From positions 62,001-126,000 of the forward strand of contig CAWIDG010000013.1 of the NCBI GenBank assembly GCA_963834875.1: a DNA stretch of 64,000 nt, written 5' to 3'. Shown in pieces: positions 53,220 to 63,281 of the stretch (the first letter of the stretch is position 1; each line of letters starts with the position of its first letter). The notes beneath the pieces are model-generated. The model searched no databases. It was not told where the DNA came from and saw only the letters and a program-made list of their open reading frames with translations. A program made the translations under genes and the position numbers. Source of the DNA: DATAGF01 sp963834875 (lineage in GTDB: Bacteria; Actinomycetota; Thermoleophilia; Miltoncostaeales; Miltoncostaeaceae).

Positions 53220-53963
53220 ATGCCGCGCTCCCGCCTCGACGTGGCCCTCGTCGAGAGGGGCATCTTCCCGTCGAGGGCGCGCGCGCAGGCGGCCGTCATG
53301 GCGGGCCGGGTGCGCGTCGACGGCCGCCCGGTGGACAAGCCCGGCGCGGGCGTCCCGGCCGGCGCGGCGATCGACGTCGCCCAGCCGCCCGAGTACGTCT
53401 CGCGGGGAGGGGTCAAGCTCGCGAACGCGCTCGACGCGCTCGGCGTGGACGTCGCCGGGGCCTCCGCGATCGACCTGGGGGCGTCGACCGGGGGCTTCAC
53501 GGACTGCCTGCTGCGGCGGGGGGCGCGGCGGGTGATCGCCGTCGACGTGGGCTACGGGCAGCTCGACTGGCGCCTGCGCCAAGATGACCGGGTGCACGTC
53601 ATGGAGCGCACCAACGCGCGCGACCTCCGCCCGGCGATGCTCCCGTGGGTCCCCGACCTGGCGACGTGCGACCTCTCCTTCATCTCGATCGGGACCGTCT
53701 GGGGCGCGGTGCGCGCGTGCCTGGCGCCCGGCTGGCGTGCGATGGTGATGGTGAAGCCGCAGTTCGAGGTGGGCCGCGAGCGCGTCGGGTCGGGCGGCGT
53801 GGTCCGCGACGCGCAGGCGAGGGAGGACGCGGTGCTCGGGGTCGTCGAGGTGATCGAGCGGGAGGGCGGGCGCGTGCTGGGCACGGCCGACTCGGGGTTG
53901 CCCGGCCCGAAGGGCAACCGCGAGACCTTCGTCCACGCCGTCGACGCCGGGGGCCGGCGATGA
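53220..53963 (+). CDS. tlyA: TlyA family 16S/23S rRNA 2'-O-methyltransferase
   Basis: 247 residues: an S4 RNA-binding domain (RLDVALVERGIFPSRARAQA, VRVDGRPVDKPG) followed by an FtsJ-type methyltransferase (YVSRGGVKLANALDALG, AIDLGASTGGFTDCLLRRGA, DLSFISI, VKPQFEVGR). In mycobacteria TlyA methylates 16S and 23S rRNA and confers capreomycin sensitivity. Coupled to nadK by ATGA. Confidence 0.94.
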   Translation: MPRSRLDVALVERGIFPSRARAQAAVMAGRVRVDGRPVDKPGAGVPAGAAIDVAQPPEYVSRGGVKLANALDALGVDVAGASAIDLGASTGGFTDCLLRRGARRVIAVDVGYGQLDWRLRQDDRVHVMERTNARDLRPAMLPWVPDLATCDLSFISIGTVWGAVRACLAPGWRAMVMVKPQFEVGRERVGSGGVVRDAQAREDAVLGVVEVIEREGGRVLGTADSGLPGPKGNRETFVHAVDAGGRR

Positions 53964-54865
53964 GCGCGAGGGCGCCGCTCGGCAGCGCGGAGCCGATCCG
54001 GATCACCCAGGCGCGGCCGGTCAAGCGGGTCCTGCTGCTGACGCACCGCGAGCCCGCGGTGACCGAGTTGACGCTGCCCGCGATCCTGTCGATCCTCGAG
54101 GAGACCGGCGTGAAGGTGCTCGTGCCGGCCGGGGAGGTCGTGAAGCACCGGGCGCTGGCGGCCTACCCCTCGAGCGACGCCATGGGCCTGCAGCCGGGGG
54201 GCGAGGACCTCATCCTCGTGCTGGGCGGCGACGGCAGCATCCTGCGCGCGCTCGCCCGCGAGGCGGGGTCGGGCGCGCCCGTGATCGGGGTCAACCACGG
54301 GCGGGTCGGCTTCCTCGCCTCGATCGAGCGCGAGACGCTCGAGCGCGACCTGCGCCGCGCGCTCGCCGGCGAGTTCGTCGTCCTCGGGCTGCCGTCGCTC
54401 AAGGCCGAGTGGAGCGACGGCGAGGTGCTCGCGGTCAACGACCTGGCGCTCTTCCGCAGCGGCGAGGCCCGCATCGCCGACCTCACCTACGAGGTTGACG
54501 GTGAGCTGGTCTCCACGGTGCGCTGCGACGGGGTCGTCCTCAGCACGCCGGTGGGCTCGACGGCCTACAACCTCGCGGCCGGCGGCCCGACCGTCTCCTG
54601 GCGAGTGCGCTGCTTCGTCCTGTCGTTCATCGCGCTGCACCACCTCGACAGCCGGCCGCTGGTGATCGGCGCCGAGGAGCTGCTCACGGTCACCAACAGC
54701 GCCGTCGTCGGCGACGTTGACGTGCAGGCCGACGGCCAGCGCATCGGGGCACTCCGGCCCGGGCGCGCGATCACCGTGGGGCTCCACGGCGACGAGGTGC
54801 ACCTGGCGATGTTCCCCGAGGCATCGTTCTTCCGGCGCTACCGGGAGAAGTTCGGCCGGCCGTGA
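53960..54865 (+). CDS. nadK: NAD kinase
   Basis: Phosphorylates NAD to NADP. 301 residues: LVLGGDGSILRALAREAG with the GGDG motif, GVNHGRVGFLASI, AVNDLALFR with the conserved Asn-Asp, and the Gly-rich VVLSTPVGSTAYNLAAGGP. ATG 53960 overlaps the tlyA stop; its stop overlaps recN's GTG. The tlyA-nadK-recN order is typical for Gram-positive bacteria. Confidence 0.94.
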   Translation: MSARAPLGSAEPIRITQARPVKRVLLLTHREPAVTELTLPAILSILEETGVKVLVPAGEVVKHRALAAYPSSDAMGLQPGGEDLILVLGGDGSILRALAREAGSGAPVIGVNHGRVGFLASIERETLERDLRRALAGEFVVLGLPSLKAEWSDGEVLAVNDLALFRSGEARIADLTYEVDGELVSTVRCDGVVLSTPVGSTAYNLAAGGPTVSWRVRCFVLSFIALHHLDSRPLVIGAEELLTVTNSAVVGDVDVQADGQRIGALRPGRAITVGLHGDEVHLAMFPEASFFRRYREKFGRP

Positions 54866-56564
54866 TCCGCACGCTCGAGGTGCGGGACCTCGTGGTGATC
54901 GAGCGGGCCGAGCTCGCCCCGCCCCCGGGCCTGACGGCGATCACCGGCGAGACGGGCGCCGGCAAGACCGTCCTCGCCCAGGCGCTCGCGCTGCTGGCCG
55001 GTGCGCCGGCCGACGCCGGCGCCGTGCGCCCGGGCGCGCGGCACGCCCTCGTGCAGGCGACCATCGCCCTGCCGGAGGGGTTCTGGGAGCGGCTGGAGGA
55101 GGATGACCCGGCCGCGCCGCTGCGCGAGCTGGCCGAGGACGAGGGCGAGGTCGTCATCGCGCGGCGCGTGCCGGCCGAGGGGCGGGCGCGGGCACTGATC
55201 GACGGGCAGGCGGCGCCGCGCGAGGCCGTCGCCGCCCTCGCCCGGGCGCTGATCCGCTTCTCGGCCCAGCACGAGCACCGCCGCCTCGTCAGCCCCGCCA
55301 GCCAGCTCGCGGCGCTCGACGCGTTCGCCGGCGCGGAGGCCGTCGCGGGCGCCGAGCGGCTGGCGGCGCTGCGGCGGCGGCTGCGCGCCCTCGATCGCGC
55401 GCTCGCCGGCGCCCGCGCCCGGCGCGAGGCGGCCGAGCGCGAGCGCGCCGACCTGGAGGAGCTGGTGGCGGCGGTGGACGACGCCGGCCTCGACGCCGAG
55501 GAGGAGGCGGCGCTGCTGGCCGAGCGCGAGCGGCTGCGCCACGCGGAGGGGCTGGCGGCCGCCGCCGCCGCCGCCGCCGAGGCGCTCTCGCCCGAGGACG
55601 ACGCGGGCGGCGCGGGGGCCGTCGCCGCCGTCGGGGGCGCCGCGCGGGCGCTCGAGCCGCTCATCGGCGTTGACCGCGCGCTCGCGGAGCCCCACGCCGA
55701 CCTGACGGCCGCCGAGGCCACCCTCCAGGAGGCGGCCCTGGCGTTGCGGGCCTACCTGCAGGACCTCGACGCCGAGCCCGGGCGGCTGGCCCAGGTGGAG
55801 GAGCGGCTCGAGACCTATGCGCGCCTGAGCCGCCGCCACGGGCCGGGCACGGCCGAGGTCATCGCCCGGGCCGACGCCGCCCGCGAGGCCCTGCGCGGGC
55901 TCGACGAGGGCGCGGGGGAGGTCCTCGCCCTCGCGGAGGAGCGCGCGGCGGTCCTGGACGAGGCGGTGGGCGTCGCGGCCGCCCTGCGCGAGGCCCGGAC
56001 CGAGGCCGCGCCGCGGCTGGCCGAGGCGGTCCGCGACGAGCTTGCCGACCTCGCGATGGCCCGGGCCGAGCTGCGGATCGAGCTCGTCGAGGACGACGCC
56101 GAGCTGCCGGACGACTCGTGCGTGATCTGGCTCCGGGCGAACCCCGGGCTGCCCGAGGCCCCCCTCGCGGCGACGGCCTCGGGCGGCGAGCTGTCGCGGG
56201 TGCTGCTGGCGCTCAACGGCGTCGCGGCCTCCCGCGACGAGGCGACCTGGGTGCTCGACGAGGTTGACGCCGGCATCGGCGGCGTCACGGCCGCGGCGGT
56301 GGGCGCGCGGCTGCGCGCCCTGGCCGAGGGGCGCCAGGCCGTCGTCATCACCCACCTGCCCCAGCTCGCCGCGATGGCCGACGCCCACTACCGCATGGTG
56401 AAGGGCCTCGACGACTCCGGGAGGGCCACGACCCGCATCGAGCCCGTGGAGGGAGACGAGCTCATCGCCGAGCTCTGCCGCATGCTCGGCGCCACCCCGG
56501 CGACCCCGGCGCCCGCCGCCACGCCGAGGAGCTGCTGGCGAAGCGTGGTGAACGACGGGGCTGA
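54862..56564 (+). CDS. recN: DNA repair protein RecN (frameshift near the end)
   Basis: SMC-like ATPase in double-strand break repair. About 567 residues: Walker A GETGAGKTVLAQALAL, coiled-coil middle, signature ASGGELSRVLLALNGV, Walker B TWVLDEVDAGIGGVTAA, VVITHLPQLAAMAD. At about 56498 one base appears to be missing from a C run; the restored end reads GDPGARRHAEELLAKRGERRG with TGA 56562-56564. As written the frame stays open through the following repeat and beyond, which is an artefact. Confidence 0.92.
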
Positions 56565-56617
56565 GCTCTGGGCCTCGACACCTGATCCGTCAGCTGTGAC
56601 CGGGCGCGCCTCGGGCG

Positions 56618-56716
56618 CGCCGGCGAAAACGGCTCCGGCTTTCAGCCGGGGCGCGCCGTTTTCGCGACGCGGACCAATCCGGATTTCACCGCCTTCGGCG
56701 GGACTGGAAATCGGGA
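56618..56716 (+). repeat. Two-hairpin repeat, copy B left (inverted pair)
   Basis: Hairpin 1 outer arms GCGAAAACGGC (56623-56633) and GCCGTTTTCGC (56655-56665), 11 perfect pairs around a CCGGC/GCCGG core. Hairpin 2 outer arms CCGGATTTC (56679-56687) and GGAAATCGG (56706-56714) around ACCGCCTTCGGCGGG. It starts about 50 bases after the recN stop. Confidence 0.85.
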
Positions 56717-56775
56717 AGCACGTGGGCGAGCTCCGGGGTTTTCGAAGCGCATCCGAAACTCCGTCCTGCGGAACG

Positions 56776-56887
56776 GGGAATTCCCGATTTCCAGTCCCGC
56801 CTCCGGCGGTGAAATCCGGGTTGGTCCGCAATCGCGAGAAAAGCGCGCCTCGGCCGAAGGCCGGAGCCTTTCTCGCCGGCGCGCCCG
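56776..56887 (-). repeat. Two-hairpin repeat, copy B right (inverted partner)
   Basis: Reverse complement of B left at roughly 80% identity, separated by about 60 bases. Together they fill the 337-base gap between the convergent recN and alpha/beta-hydrolase genes. On the minus strand the arms of hairpin 1 read GCGAGAAA / TTTCTCGC, different from B left but still paired. Confidence 0.85.
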
Positions 56888-56901
56888 AGGGGCTACCGGT
56901 C

Positions 56902-57777
56902 TCAGCGAACGCTTCTCGTGAGCTCGGCGAGCTCGCGGTCGAATCGGGCCTGGTCCTCCACGAACGGCATGTGGCCCACGTCCTCGTACCAGGAGGGCTC
57001 GGCCGTGCCGCAGACGTCGAGGACGTGCTCGGCCATGGAGGGCAGGATGATCGCGTCGCGGCGTCCGTGCGAGACCAGCACCGGCACCGAGAGCCCGGAC
57101 AGGACGTCCGTGCCGTCGATCGCGCGGGCGATCAGCGCCCCCCTGACCTCGGGAGGCACGACCATGTTCCAGCACAGCGCCGTGCTCCAGTCGTCCTGGT
57201 CGAGGGGACGGGCGGTGCAGGCCTCCAGGAACCGACGGATGCCGGCGATGCCCGTCGCCAGGTCGGGGCCGCACGCGTCCGGGGCGTTCTCGAGGAACCC
57301 CGGGCCGATGTGGTCGAAGGTCGGGGGGCTCAGCACGACCGCGCCGCCGACGAGGTCGATGCCGGCGATGGCCCCCTCGCCGTACGCGCGGACGTAGTCG
57401 GTCACGATGAAGCCGCCGTACGACCAGGCGACGAGCACCGGCCGGTCCAGCTCCAGCCGATCGATGACCGCGGCGATGTCGTCCGCCCACAGCTGCGGGT
57501 CGAGGTAGTGCGTGCCCTCGGTCGGCTTGTCGGACATGCCGTGGCCCCGGATGTCGAGGGTCACGAGACGGAAGTCCTCGGCGAGCCCGCCGGCCACCTG
57601 CCGCGACCAGCAGAGCTGGCTCTGCGACCAGCCGTGGACGAAGAGGATCGGAGGACCCTCCCGGTTGCCCCACTCCCGCGCGTGCAGCCGGAGCCCCCCG
57701 CCGCCCCGGACGTCGTGCGTCGCGATCGGCGCCCCGGCCTCCGCGGCCCCTCGCGTGAGAGCGATCGCGTCGTTCAT
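56902..57777 (-). CDS. Alpha/beta-fold hydrolase
   Basis: 291 residues: ILFVHGWSQSQLCWSRQV (oxyanion region), DIRGHGMSDKP, nucleophile Ser in VAWSYGGFIVTDY, catalytic Asp in SHGRRDAIILP, His in EDVGHMPFVED. Resembles chloroperoxidase-like or esterase-type serine hydrolases; substrate unknown. ATG 57777 has GGAGGT six bases upstream. Another hydrolase, fused to a LuxR domain, lies just upstream. Confidence 0.9.
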   Translation of the reverse strand: MNDAIALTRGAAEAGAPIATHDVRGGGGLRLHAREWGNREGPPILFVHGWSQSQLCWSRQVAGGLAEDFRLVTLDIRGHGMSDKPTEGTHYLDPQLWADDIAAVIDRLELDRPVLVAWSYGGFIVTDYVRAYGEGAIAGIDLVGGAVVLSPPTFDHIGPGFLENAPDACGPDLATGIAGIRRFLEACTARPLDQDDWSTALCWNMVVPPEVRGALIARAIDGTDVLSGLSVPVLVSHGRRDAIILPSMAEHVLDVCGTAEPSWYEDVGHMPFVEDQARFDRELAELTRSVR

Positions 57778-57897
57778 GTCGTGACCTCCTTCGAGCGACG
57801 GGCACGACGCTACGAGGCCGCGACCCGTGCCGGCATCGGCGCCACCACCCAACCTCCCGGCGACGGCTGGCGGCCTACACGCAGGACGAGCGCGCGA

Positions 57898-58986
57898 TCA
57901 GCCCTGCGGGAAGGAGCGCGGCTCCCGCATCTGCGAGTAGCTCGCCGCGGCGGCGGCCCGGCCCGCCTTGCCGGAGACCCGCAGCTTCGCGTAGACGTTC
58001 GAGAGGTGCCGCTCCACGGTGCGGACGCTGAGGCACAGCCGCTCGGCGATCGCCGCGTTGGTCAGCCCCGCGGCCACGCACTCCAGCACCTCGAGCTCGC
58101 GCGGGCTGAGCTCGTCGGTCGCCGGCACGGTGGAGGCGTCCTCGCTGCCGAGGAAGCGGCGCAGCTCCGACAGGAAGACCGGCCATGCCGGCTCGTCCGA
58201 GAGCAGGATGTGGTTCGCCGAGTCGAGGACCACCAGCCGCGCGCCGGGGATGAGGGCGGCGAGCAGCCGGCCCTCCTCGAGCGGCACGACCCGGTCGTCC
58301 CGGGCGTGCACGACCAGGGTCTTGGCGGTCACCTGCGGCGCGAAGCCCGCCACGTCGATCCCGCCGCGCGCGTCGTACAGGCGCACCGCGGTCGCGGTCG
58401 ACGTCGAGCGGCGCTGCAGGTCGTCGTACCACGCCATCTGCTCCGGGGTGCCGTGGGGGAGGAACAGCATGCTGAACACGTGGCGGAACGTGGGGTTCGG
58501 GTCCGCCCAGCCGGCGCGGATCGCCGAGAGCAGCGCCTCGTGCAGCAGGCGCTCCTCCGGCTGTCGCAGCCTGCGGCCGCGCGCGAAGCCGCCGTAGAGG
58601 ACGAGGTGACTGACGCGCTCGGCGTGGAGGGCGGCGTACTGGAGCGCGACGGCCGCGCCCTGCGAGATGCCGAGCAGCGCAAAGCGGTCGAGCCCCGCGG
58701 CGTCGACCACGGTCTCGAGGTCGGCGACCCACGTGTCGACCGACAGATCGCCGACCTCGCGGTCCGAGAGCCCGCACCCCCGCTCGTCGTAGCGGATGAG
58801 GGTGTGGCCGTCCCCGAGCGACCGCAGCCAGTGGCGCCACACCGGGCTCTCCCAGTCGAAGTCCAGGTGCGTGAGCCAGGTCGCCGCCCTGACGATCGGC
58901 GGTCCGCTGCCGTGCACGGCGTAGGCGAGCCGCACGCCATCCGGAGCGGTGCAGAAGCGAATCTGCTGCTCCACCTCCGGGCGCAT
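57898..58986 (-). CDS. Alpha/beta-hydrolase fused to a LuxR-type DNA-binding domain
   Basis: 362 residues. Residues about 1-270 are an alpha/beta hydrolase: YDERGCGLSDR, Ser in LLGISQGAAVALQYAA, Asp in HARDDRVVPLEEG, His in DSANHILLSDEPAW, so the full triad is present. Residues about 285-350 are a LuxR/GerE helix-turn-helix: LSPRELEVLECVAAGLTNAA, IAERLCLSVRTVERHLSNVY. Probably a ligand-responsive regulator in which the hydrolase binds or cleaves a signal. ATG 58986; repeat copy C lies directly upstream. Confidence 0.9.
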   Translation of the reverse strand: MRPEVEQQIRFCTAPDGVRLAYAVHGSGPPIVRAATWLTHLDFDWESPVWRHWLRSLGDGHTLIRYDERGCGLSDREVGDLSVDTWVADLETVVDAAGLDRFALLGISQGAAVALQYAALHAERVSHLVLYGGFARGRRLRQPEERLLHEALLSAIRAGWADPNPTFRHVFSMLFLPHGTPEQMAWYDDLQRRSTSTATAVRLYDARGGIDVAGFAPQVTAKTLVVHARDDRVVPLEEGRLLAALIPGARLVVLDSANHILLSDEPAWPVFLSELRRFLGSEDASTVPATDELSPRELEVLECVAAGLTNAAIAERLCLSVRTVERHLSNVYAKLRVSGKAGRAAAAASYSQMREPRSFPQG

Positions 58987-59036
58987 CGTATCGGGGGCGC
59001 GGAGGACGATGCGCTCGCTGAGCCCGGAAGGTCGTC

Positions 59037-59156
59037 GGCGCGCCGGCGAAATGGCTCCGGCCTTCGGCCGGGGCGCGCCGATCTGCGCAGATGCGCGACC
59101 AATCCGGCCTTACCGCCTTCGGCGGGGCTGAGAGGCCGGAATTCACCGTTCTGCAG
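59037..59156 (+). repeat. Two-hairpin repeat, copy C
   Basis: Hairpin 2 outer arms CCGGCCT (59104-59110) and AGGCCGG (59133-59139) around the constant ACCGCCTTCGGCGGG core; hairpin 1 core GGCTCCGGCCTTCGGCCGG, with weaker outer arms than the other copies. It lies between the minus-strand anti-sigma gene and the LuxR gene and runs into the anti-sigma 3' end. Confidence 0.85.
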
Positions 59157-59910
59157 GACGCCCTCGAACGCTACGGCGCAGGACCAGCGCAGGACCTCGG
59201 TGCCCGGGGCGGGGTCGCCGTCGCCGGGCTCGGCCGTGACGACGATCGTGGGGAACTTCGCCGGGTCGACCGCGGCGGCGAGGGTCACCTCGCTGCGGCC
59301 GTCCTCGTCCGGGTGGAAGGTCCCCGCCGAGATCCGCTGGCGGGCGCCCGGGCGGTCGCCGGGGCCGACGAACCAGACCTCGTAGAGCTCGCCCGTCGGG
59401 AGGATCGGGAGGTCGTCGCTCGACAGCTCGACCACCCTGCCGATGCCGGTCTTGGTCACCTCCACCGAGGCGGTGGCGCCGCCGCCCCCGGGGTCCACGA
59501 GCGTCGCCGTGATCTCGCGCGTGCCGTCGACGCCGCCGTCGAGGACCCGCCCGCCGAGCAGGAACGCACCCGCGAGCGCGGCGGCCGCGAGGGCGGCCAC
59601 GCCGAGGCGGGGCGCCCAGGCCGGGAGCCGGCGGCGGGAGGGGCGCGCCGCCGGCGCGGCGCTCCCGGCGCGGCGCCGGGGTGGCCTCCCGGCGCACGGC
59701 CGCGAGGACGCGGGCCTCCAGGTTCGGGGGCGGCGTGGCGGCAGGCGATGCGAGCGGCAGGAGGCCGGCGACCTCCCGCAGCTCGTCCAGCTCGGCTCGG
59801 CACGCCTCGCAGGTCTCCAGGTGGGCCTCGAAGCGGGCCCGCTCGGCGGGCTCCAGCCGTCCGAGGGCGTAGCCGGCGACGTCGTCGTGGTGTCCCGCGG
59901 GGGCGCTCAA
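59152..59910 (-). CDS. Zinc-finger, membrane-bound anti-sigma factor (frameshifted, 3' end unclear)
   Basis: The N-terminus holds a zf-HC2-like site (HLETCEACRAELDELREVAG), then a linker, a membrane helix (LGVAALAAAALAGAFLLGG) and an external RskA-like C-terminal domain (LPTGELYEVWFVGPGDRPGA, TIVVTAEPGDGDPAPGTEVL). The frame changes near 59645. Start TTG 59910 overlaps the sigma stop (TTGA). No stop occurs after TEVLRW before repeat copy C; a TAG at 59171-59173 in another frame may be the true end. It should hold the upstream sigma factor at the membrane. Confidence 0.82.
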
Positions 59911-60506
59911 ACGACGGCCCTCTCCTGCAGCTCCCGGCGCAGGGCGCGGAGCGCGTGGTGGGTGCGCGTCTTCACCGTGCCGAGCGGGATGCCCAGGCGG
60001 TCGGCGATCTGCGGCTGGGTCAGGTCCTCCTCGAAGTACAGGCGCAGCACCGAGCCGTGGATCGCCGAGAGGCTGTCGAGCGCCTCCCCGACGGCGATGC
60101 CCAGGAGCAGCTGGTCCACCGCGTCGACCGCCTCCGCGGTGGCCTGGGGCTCCTCGACCTCGCCCGTGCGCCCCAGGTCCAGGGGCCGGGAGGCGGCGCG
60201 CCGCCGGAGGTCGGAGGCGGCGGCGTGGGCGATGACGAACACGAAGGTGCGCACCGAGCCGCGCCCCGGGTCGAAGCGCGGGGCGCTGCGCCACAGCCGG
60301 ACGAACGTGTCCTGAACGAGCTCCTCGGCCATCCCCTCGTCCCTCAGGAGCCGCAGCCCAAGGCGGTAGAGCGGCGTCTCGTAGCGACGATAGAGGTTGA
60401 CGAGCGCCTCGCCGTCGTCGCCGGCGGCGACCCGGGCGAGCAGGCGGGCCTCCTCGTCGCCGGCGGCCCCGTCCTGCGGGGCGCCGTTCCGCGAGAATCG
60501 CCACAT
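59907..60506 (-). CDS. ECF RNA polymerase sigma factor (SigK-like)
   Basis: 199 residues: region 2 (LVNLYRRYETPLYRLGLRLL, ELVQDTFVRLWRSAPRFDPG, SVRTFVFVIAHAAASDLRRR) and region 4 (LDSLSAIHGSVLRLYFEEDL, IADRLGIPLGTVKTRTHHAL). It is coupled to an RskA-like anti-sigma gene downstream, a SigK/RskA-type arrangement in which proteolysis frees the sigma factor. ATG 60506 is chosen; an upstream in-frame start would add 37 poorly structured residues. Confidence 0.88.
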   Translation of the reverse strand: MWRFSRNGAPQDGAAGDEEARLLARVAAGDDGEALVNLYRRYETPLYRLGLRLLRDEGMAEELVQDTFVRLWRSAPRFDPGRGSVRTFVFVIAHAAASDLRRRAASRPLDLGRTGEVEEPQATAEAVDAVDQLLLGIAVGEALDSLSAIHGSVLRLYFEEDLTQPQIADRLGIPLGTVKTRTHHALRALRRELQERAVV

Positions 60507-60627
60507 CCGATGCCGGACCGGGGCCAGGTTCCCTCCCGTCGCCCGCCGGAAGGCGAGCGTCCGCCTACCAGGTGTTCGCGGGCGGGCCCCGGACGGTTCA
60601 GTCCGACCGGGGCCCATCTCCGCTGGC

Positions 60628-61494
60628 TCAGCGCTGGGCCAGCGGGATCGCGATGTCCGTGACCGCGCTCTTGGCGCCGATCTTCCCGAGCGAGCGGGCG
60701 CGCCCGTTGAAGAGGCTGATCTCGTACAGGCGGTCCCTCCCGCCGACGGTCAGCGAGGCGAAGGCGTCGATGCGGACGGTCGAGCCGTTGCGGACGGTGC
60801 TGTAGATGTCGAAGCCGACGGACGAGCCGGTGTCGACCTTCAGCTTGCCGGTCGGCACGACCAGGCCGGCGTTCGCCGGCGACTGGATCACGACCTGGTC
60901 GGCGGTCGCGTCGAGGTCGTAGAGCGTGGTGCCGGTGTCGGGGTCGGCGTCGTTGTTCGTGTACGCGGCCCCGGCCGTGCCCATGAACGTGACGGGCGGC
61001 GGTCCCGGCGAGGTGAGGGTCGTGTCGGTCAGCGTGTCGTTGTCGGCGTCCACGTTGTCGCGCAGGTTCTGGCCGGTGTCGCTGACGATCCGCAGCCGGT
61101 CGACGACGGGGTTGAAGTCCACCCCGAAGGTCGTGCCCTGCAGCGCGACGTTCACGCGCGACTTCAGCGTGGCGCGCGCGCCCTTGCCGATCGTGTAGAC
61201 GCCGCCCTTGTCGCCGACCGCGTAGAGGTCGCCGGTGGCGGGGCGGTAGTCGATGCCGACCACCTTGCCGTCCATCACCAGGCCGTTGATCTTGCCGAGG
61301 TCGCGCGTCCGCCAGGGCTTGGTCTCGGTGAACGACACGAGCCGCTGATCATCGGTGAGCCCGACGATCTGGAGCTCGAAGTGCGAGCCGCGGTCGTAGC
61401 CGCGGTCGAAGCCGCTGGTGGCGAAGGCGAGCGGTGCCCCGGCGGCGAGGCTGAGGCCGGCGGCGCCGAGGGCGAGCTTGGTGGAGAGCTTCAC
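60628..61494 (-). CDS. Secreted DUF4394 protein
   Basis: 288 residues: signal peptide (KLSTKLALGAAGLSLAAGAP, cleavage near FATS), then beta-propeller-like repeats with VGIDYRPATGDLYAVGDKGG, FGVDFNPVVDRLRIVSDTGQ and ending AVTDIAIPLAQR. DUF4394 proteins are exported and of unknown function, often beside ECF sigma/anti-sigma genes as here, so it is a candidate target of that sigma factor. GTG 61494 has AGGAGG six bases upstream. Confidence 0.88.
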   Translation of the reverse strand: MKLSTKLALGAAGLSLAAGAPLAFATSGFDRGYDRGSHFELQIVGLTDDQRLVSFTETKPWRTRDLGKINGLVMDGKVVGIDYRPATGDLYAVGDKGGVYTIGKGARATLKSRVNVALQGTTFGVDFNPVVDRLRIVSDTGQNLRDNVDADNDTLTDTTLTSPGPPPVTFMGTAGAAYTNNDADPDTGTTLYDLDATADQVVIQSPANAGLVVPTGKLKVDTGSSVGFDIYSTVRNGSTVRIDAFASLTVGGRDRLYEISLFNGRARSLGKIGAKSAVTDIAIPLAQR

Positions 61495-61593
61495 GGGGTC
61501 CTCCTGGAGGTGGGTGCGGTGCTGCTTCCACCTCCCTGTTCGTGCCGCGACCGCCGAAAGGTTCACTCGCCCGTTGCCCGCCGAGCCCGGCGC

Positions 61594-61599
61594 TATCCT
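61594..61599 (+). promoter_or_regulatory. -10 box of pyrG
   Basis: TATCCT about 44 bases before the chosen pyrG start, giving a short leader with a ribosome site, unlike the leaderless genes elsewhere in the window. In some Gram-positive bacteria pyrG is controlled by the first bases of its transcript; that is not testable here. Confidence 0.4.
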
Positions 61600-61642
61600 G
61601 GTGGGGTCGTCGGGCGAGGGAGGGCAGGTGGGAGAGACGCCG

Positions 61643-63277
<1,635 letters not shown>

Positions 63278-63281
<4 letters not shown>

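Noticed and set aside
56388..56831. Apparent 147-residue protein on the minus strand
   Set aside because: It is the translation of repeat copy B; parts of similar peptides appear wherever the repeat is translated (copies A, C and D), which marks it as repeat-derived.
54862..59385. A 4.5-kb uninterrupted frame starting at recN
   Set aside because: After about 56500 it runs through the repeat and then antisense to the two hydrolase genes. In DNA this GC-rich, long stop-free frames arise by chance, and one missing base near 56498 restores a normal RecN end at 56564.
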